In this document: in pieces, positions 62,706 through 64,000 of the stretch
How positions within the stretch are numbered: the first letter of the stretch is position 1
Layout of the letters: each line of letters begins with the position of its first letter
NCBI GenBank assembly: GCA_964484265.1
Contig: CAZAFH010000006.1
Span: 62,001 to 126,000 of the forward strand
DNA from: SIAQ01 sp964484265
GTDB lineage: Bacteria > Planctomycetota > Planctomycetia > Gemmatales > Gemmataceae
Length of the DNA: 64,000 nucleotides
Direction: 5' to 3'
Program-made: the position numbers and the translations under genes
The notes under the pieces: generated by a model
Told to the model about the DNA's origin: nothing
Databases searched by the model: none
What the model saw: the letters and a program-made list of their open reading frames with translations, nothing else

Positions 62706-63218
62706 GTGGATTCGATGTCGCTGATTTTGTTCGCTCAACCCGGAAAAGGTCCGCCGCCCGATGTAGGCGGCGCTCTCGCCGCTGGCGGGGCCATGTTCTT
62801 TGGTATTATCTGCGTCGTCATCGTCCTCAACATTATCATGTTGAGCATCGGCATCTGGTACTTGATGACGATGTACAAGTTATTCAGCGCCATTGCGCCG
62901 CGTAATCGCGATATGGAACCGGGCATGATCTTCTTGATCTTCGTTCCGCTTATCAATATCGTTTGGCCCTGGCTGATCATGTTCCGCGCGTGCTCTTCCT
63001 TGCAGAAAGAATACGAAGACCGCGGCATGAAAGGCGACGGCGACTACGGCAAGACCAAGGGCCTGGTGCATCTCGTCGGCAGCATCGTCTGCCCGCCGGT
63101 CGGGTTCGTTGGCCTAATTTTGTACGTCCTGCAAATGCGCAAATACCTCGAAGAACTCGGTGGCGGTTCATCGGGCGGCGGCAAGAAAAAGAAAGTCGAT
63201 GACGACGACGACGAATAA
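62706..63218 (+). CDS. Small membrane protein with acidic tail
   Basis: A 170-residue inner-membrane protein from GTG 62706, with AAGGAG 7 nt upstream. Three hydrophobic segments are visible (about 28-55, 72-95 and 118-138) with PLINIVWPWLIMFRACSSL between the second and third. The C-terminus is a GGGSSGGG linker followed by KKKK and DDDDDE. The end mirrors the Asp/Lys-rich start of the DUF4282 protein, an odd feature shared by two otherwise different membrane proteins here. No family recognised. A hairpin terminator follows. Confidence 0.75.
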   Translation: MDSMSLILFAQPGKGPPPDVGGALAAGGAMFFGIICVVIVLNIIMLSIGIWYLMTMYKLFSAIAPRNRDMEPGMIFLIFVPLINIVWPWLIMFRACSSLQKEYEDRGMKGDGDYGKTKGLVHLVGSIVCPPVGFVGLILYVLQMRKYLEELGGGSSGGGKKKKVDDDDDE

Positions 63219-63230
63219 CCTGCCTTCACG

Positions 63231-63260
63231 CCCACGGGCTGAGAATGGCTCGCCCGTGGG
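63231..63260 (+). terminator. Probable rho-independent terminator
   Basis: A perfect 9-bp stem, CCCACGGGC (63231-63239) and GCCCGTGGG (63252-63260), is followed by ATTTT, 12 bp after the stop of the small membrane protein. It separates that gene from the infC leader. Confidence 0.7.
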
Positions 63261-63425
63261 ATTTTCCGTTCGATTTTTCGGGAAAACCGAATTTCCCTGT
63301 TGACCCACAAGTCAAATACTGCAACAATGTTCGATTGAGTGGATCAAGTGTTCACTCAGCCCCGCACGCCAGCACCTACGCTGCCGTGCTTACCCGGTTT
63401 TTCTTTACACAGGAGTACGAAGTCC

Positions 63426-63971
63426 TTGCCTCCAGGGAATTTTGATCGCGATCGCGATCGTGACCGACGGGAGTTCCAAACTCGAGTCAACGAATACATC
63501 CGCATCAGCCCGATACGCGTTATCGGAGCAAACGGCGAGCAGGTTGGCGTTATCCCGACCGCTCAGGCCCTGGAGATGGCGCGCGAAGCGCAACTCGATC
63601 TTGTCGAGGTGGCGCCGCTTGAAAAGCCGCCCGTCTGCAAGATCATGGACTTCGGCAAGTTCAAGTTTCAGCAAAAACAAAAACAAAAAGAAAAAACCAA
63701 GGCCCACCAGCAAAAGCTCAAGGAAATCCGCCTGCGCCCCAAGACCGATATCCACGACATCGAAACCAAGGTCAGCCAGGCGCGAAAGTTCCTTGAGCAC
63801 CACGACAAAGTCCTCGTTTATGTCATGTTCAAGGGCCGTGAGTTGCAGCACATCGAGGAAGGCCAGCGCATCTTGCAGTTGATGCGAGATAAGCTCGTGG
63901 ACCTGGCCAAGATCGAAAAAGAGCCTCGCATGGAAGGCAAGCGCTGTTCCATGATGCTGGCGCCGAAATAG
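63426..63971 (+). CDS. infC: Translation initiation factor IF-3
   Basis: A 181-residue IF-3, which binds the 30S subunit and checks start codons. The N-domain (RVNEYIRISPIRVIGANGEQ, MAREAQLDLVEV), linker helix (VCKIMDFGKFKFQQKQKQKE) and C-domain (RPKTDIHDIETKVSQARKFL, VMFKGRE) are all present. The first residues are an unusual DRDRDRDR run. TTG 63426, 10 nt after AGGAG, is the best start; an in-frame GTG at 63339 has no clear ribosome-binding site. A rare start codon fits the known autoregulation of infC through non-AUG starts. No rpmI or rplT follows inside the window. Confidence 0.93.
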   Translation: MPPGNFDRDRDRDRREFQTRVNEYIRISPIRVIGANGEQVGVIPTAQALEMAREAQLDLVEVAPLEKPPVCKIMDFGKFKFQQKQKQKEKTKAHQQKLKEIRLRPKTDIHDIETKVSQARKFLEHHDKVLVYVMFKGRELQHIEEGQRILQLMRDKLVDLAKIEKEPRMEGKRCSMMLAPK

Positions 63972-63981
63972 TGTCCTCAAA

Positions 63982-64000
63982 CCCAACGGTTCGCTGCGCT
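63982..64000. repeat. Start of a GAGCGCAGCGAA-family palindromic repeat, copy 3 (cut)
   Basis: The last 19 bases (CCCAACGGTTCGCTGCGCT) match the GGTTTCGCTGCGCTCAACCC half of the repeat at 18489-18571. The other arm is beyond the window end. Confidence 0.6.

Overview
The window looks like a chromosome segment of a planctomycete (phylum Planctomycetota, probably Gemmatales-like). The signs are a PSCyt1-DUF1549-DUF1553 surface cytochrome protein, an ECF sigma factor beside very large Ser/Thr kinases (one with TPRs, one with three formylglycine-enzyme-like domains), a pre-peptidase C-terminal domain protein, a 2087-residue secretin, and many intergenic palindromic repeats. Base composition is GC-rich throughout. 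I saw no rRNA, tRNA, CRISPR array, transposase or phage gene.

Layout. 1-4.7 kb: argH, a DUF4349 lipoprotein, a thioredoxin-like exported protein interrupted in frame by one UGA (candidate selenoprotein), a tiny ORF and a TfoX-N protein. 4.7-14.2 kb: the surface cytochrome protein, a degraded stretch with thioredoxin-like and HicB-like remnants, a DUF4282 membrane protein, an outer-membrane barrel, a LigD-type phosphoesterase-like protein, an esterase overlapping an M20 peptidase, and a coiled-coil exported protein. 14.5-33.1 kb: one long type II secretion / type IV pilus-like cluster (ATPase, zinc-ribbon membrane protein, GspF, five pseudopilins G-H-I-J-K, PilM/GspL, GspM, giant secretin, small lipoprotein). 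33.2-37.1 kb, minus strand: a hydrolase, a SUKH-like protein and a PPC-domain protein. 37.2-38.8 kb: a compact four-gene operon with two tiny paralogous Cys-containing lipoprotein-like peptides, a DUF692/MNIO enzyme and a 67-residue partner. It looks like a peptide-modification (RiPP) system and is the most interesting locus here. 38.8-48.1 kb: signalling genes (TPR kinase, small membrane protein, ECF sigma factor, FGE-fused kinase). 48.2-51.9 kb: a ribose-type ABC importer (binding lipoprotein, double ATPase, permease). 52-64 kb: an HD-GYP protein, DJ-1/PfpI, a Cys/Met PLP enzyme, hisG, purC, an integral membrane protein, a putative toxin-antitoxin pair, a divergent copper amine oxidase homologue, a LarA/DUF2088 protein, a small membrane protein and infC.

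Functional links. The secretion cluster forms a complete cell-envelope machine: cytoplasmic ATPase, inner-membrane platform, pseudopilus and outer-membrane channel. The MNIO operon would make and export modified, probably metal-linked, lipopeptides. The sigma factor and kinases form a typical planctomycete signalling island. Housekeeping genes (argH, hisG, purC, infC) are scattered singly. Many intergenic spaces carry a large inverted repeat; several belong to recurring families, which suggests dispersed REP/MITE-like elements that may also act as terminators.
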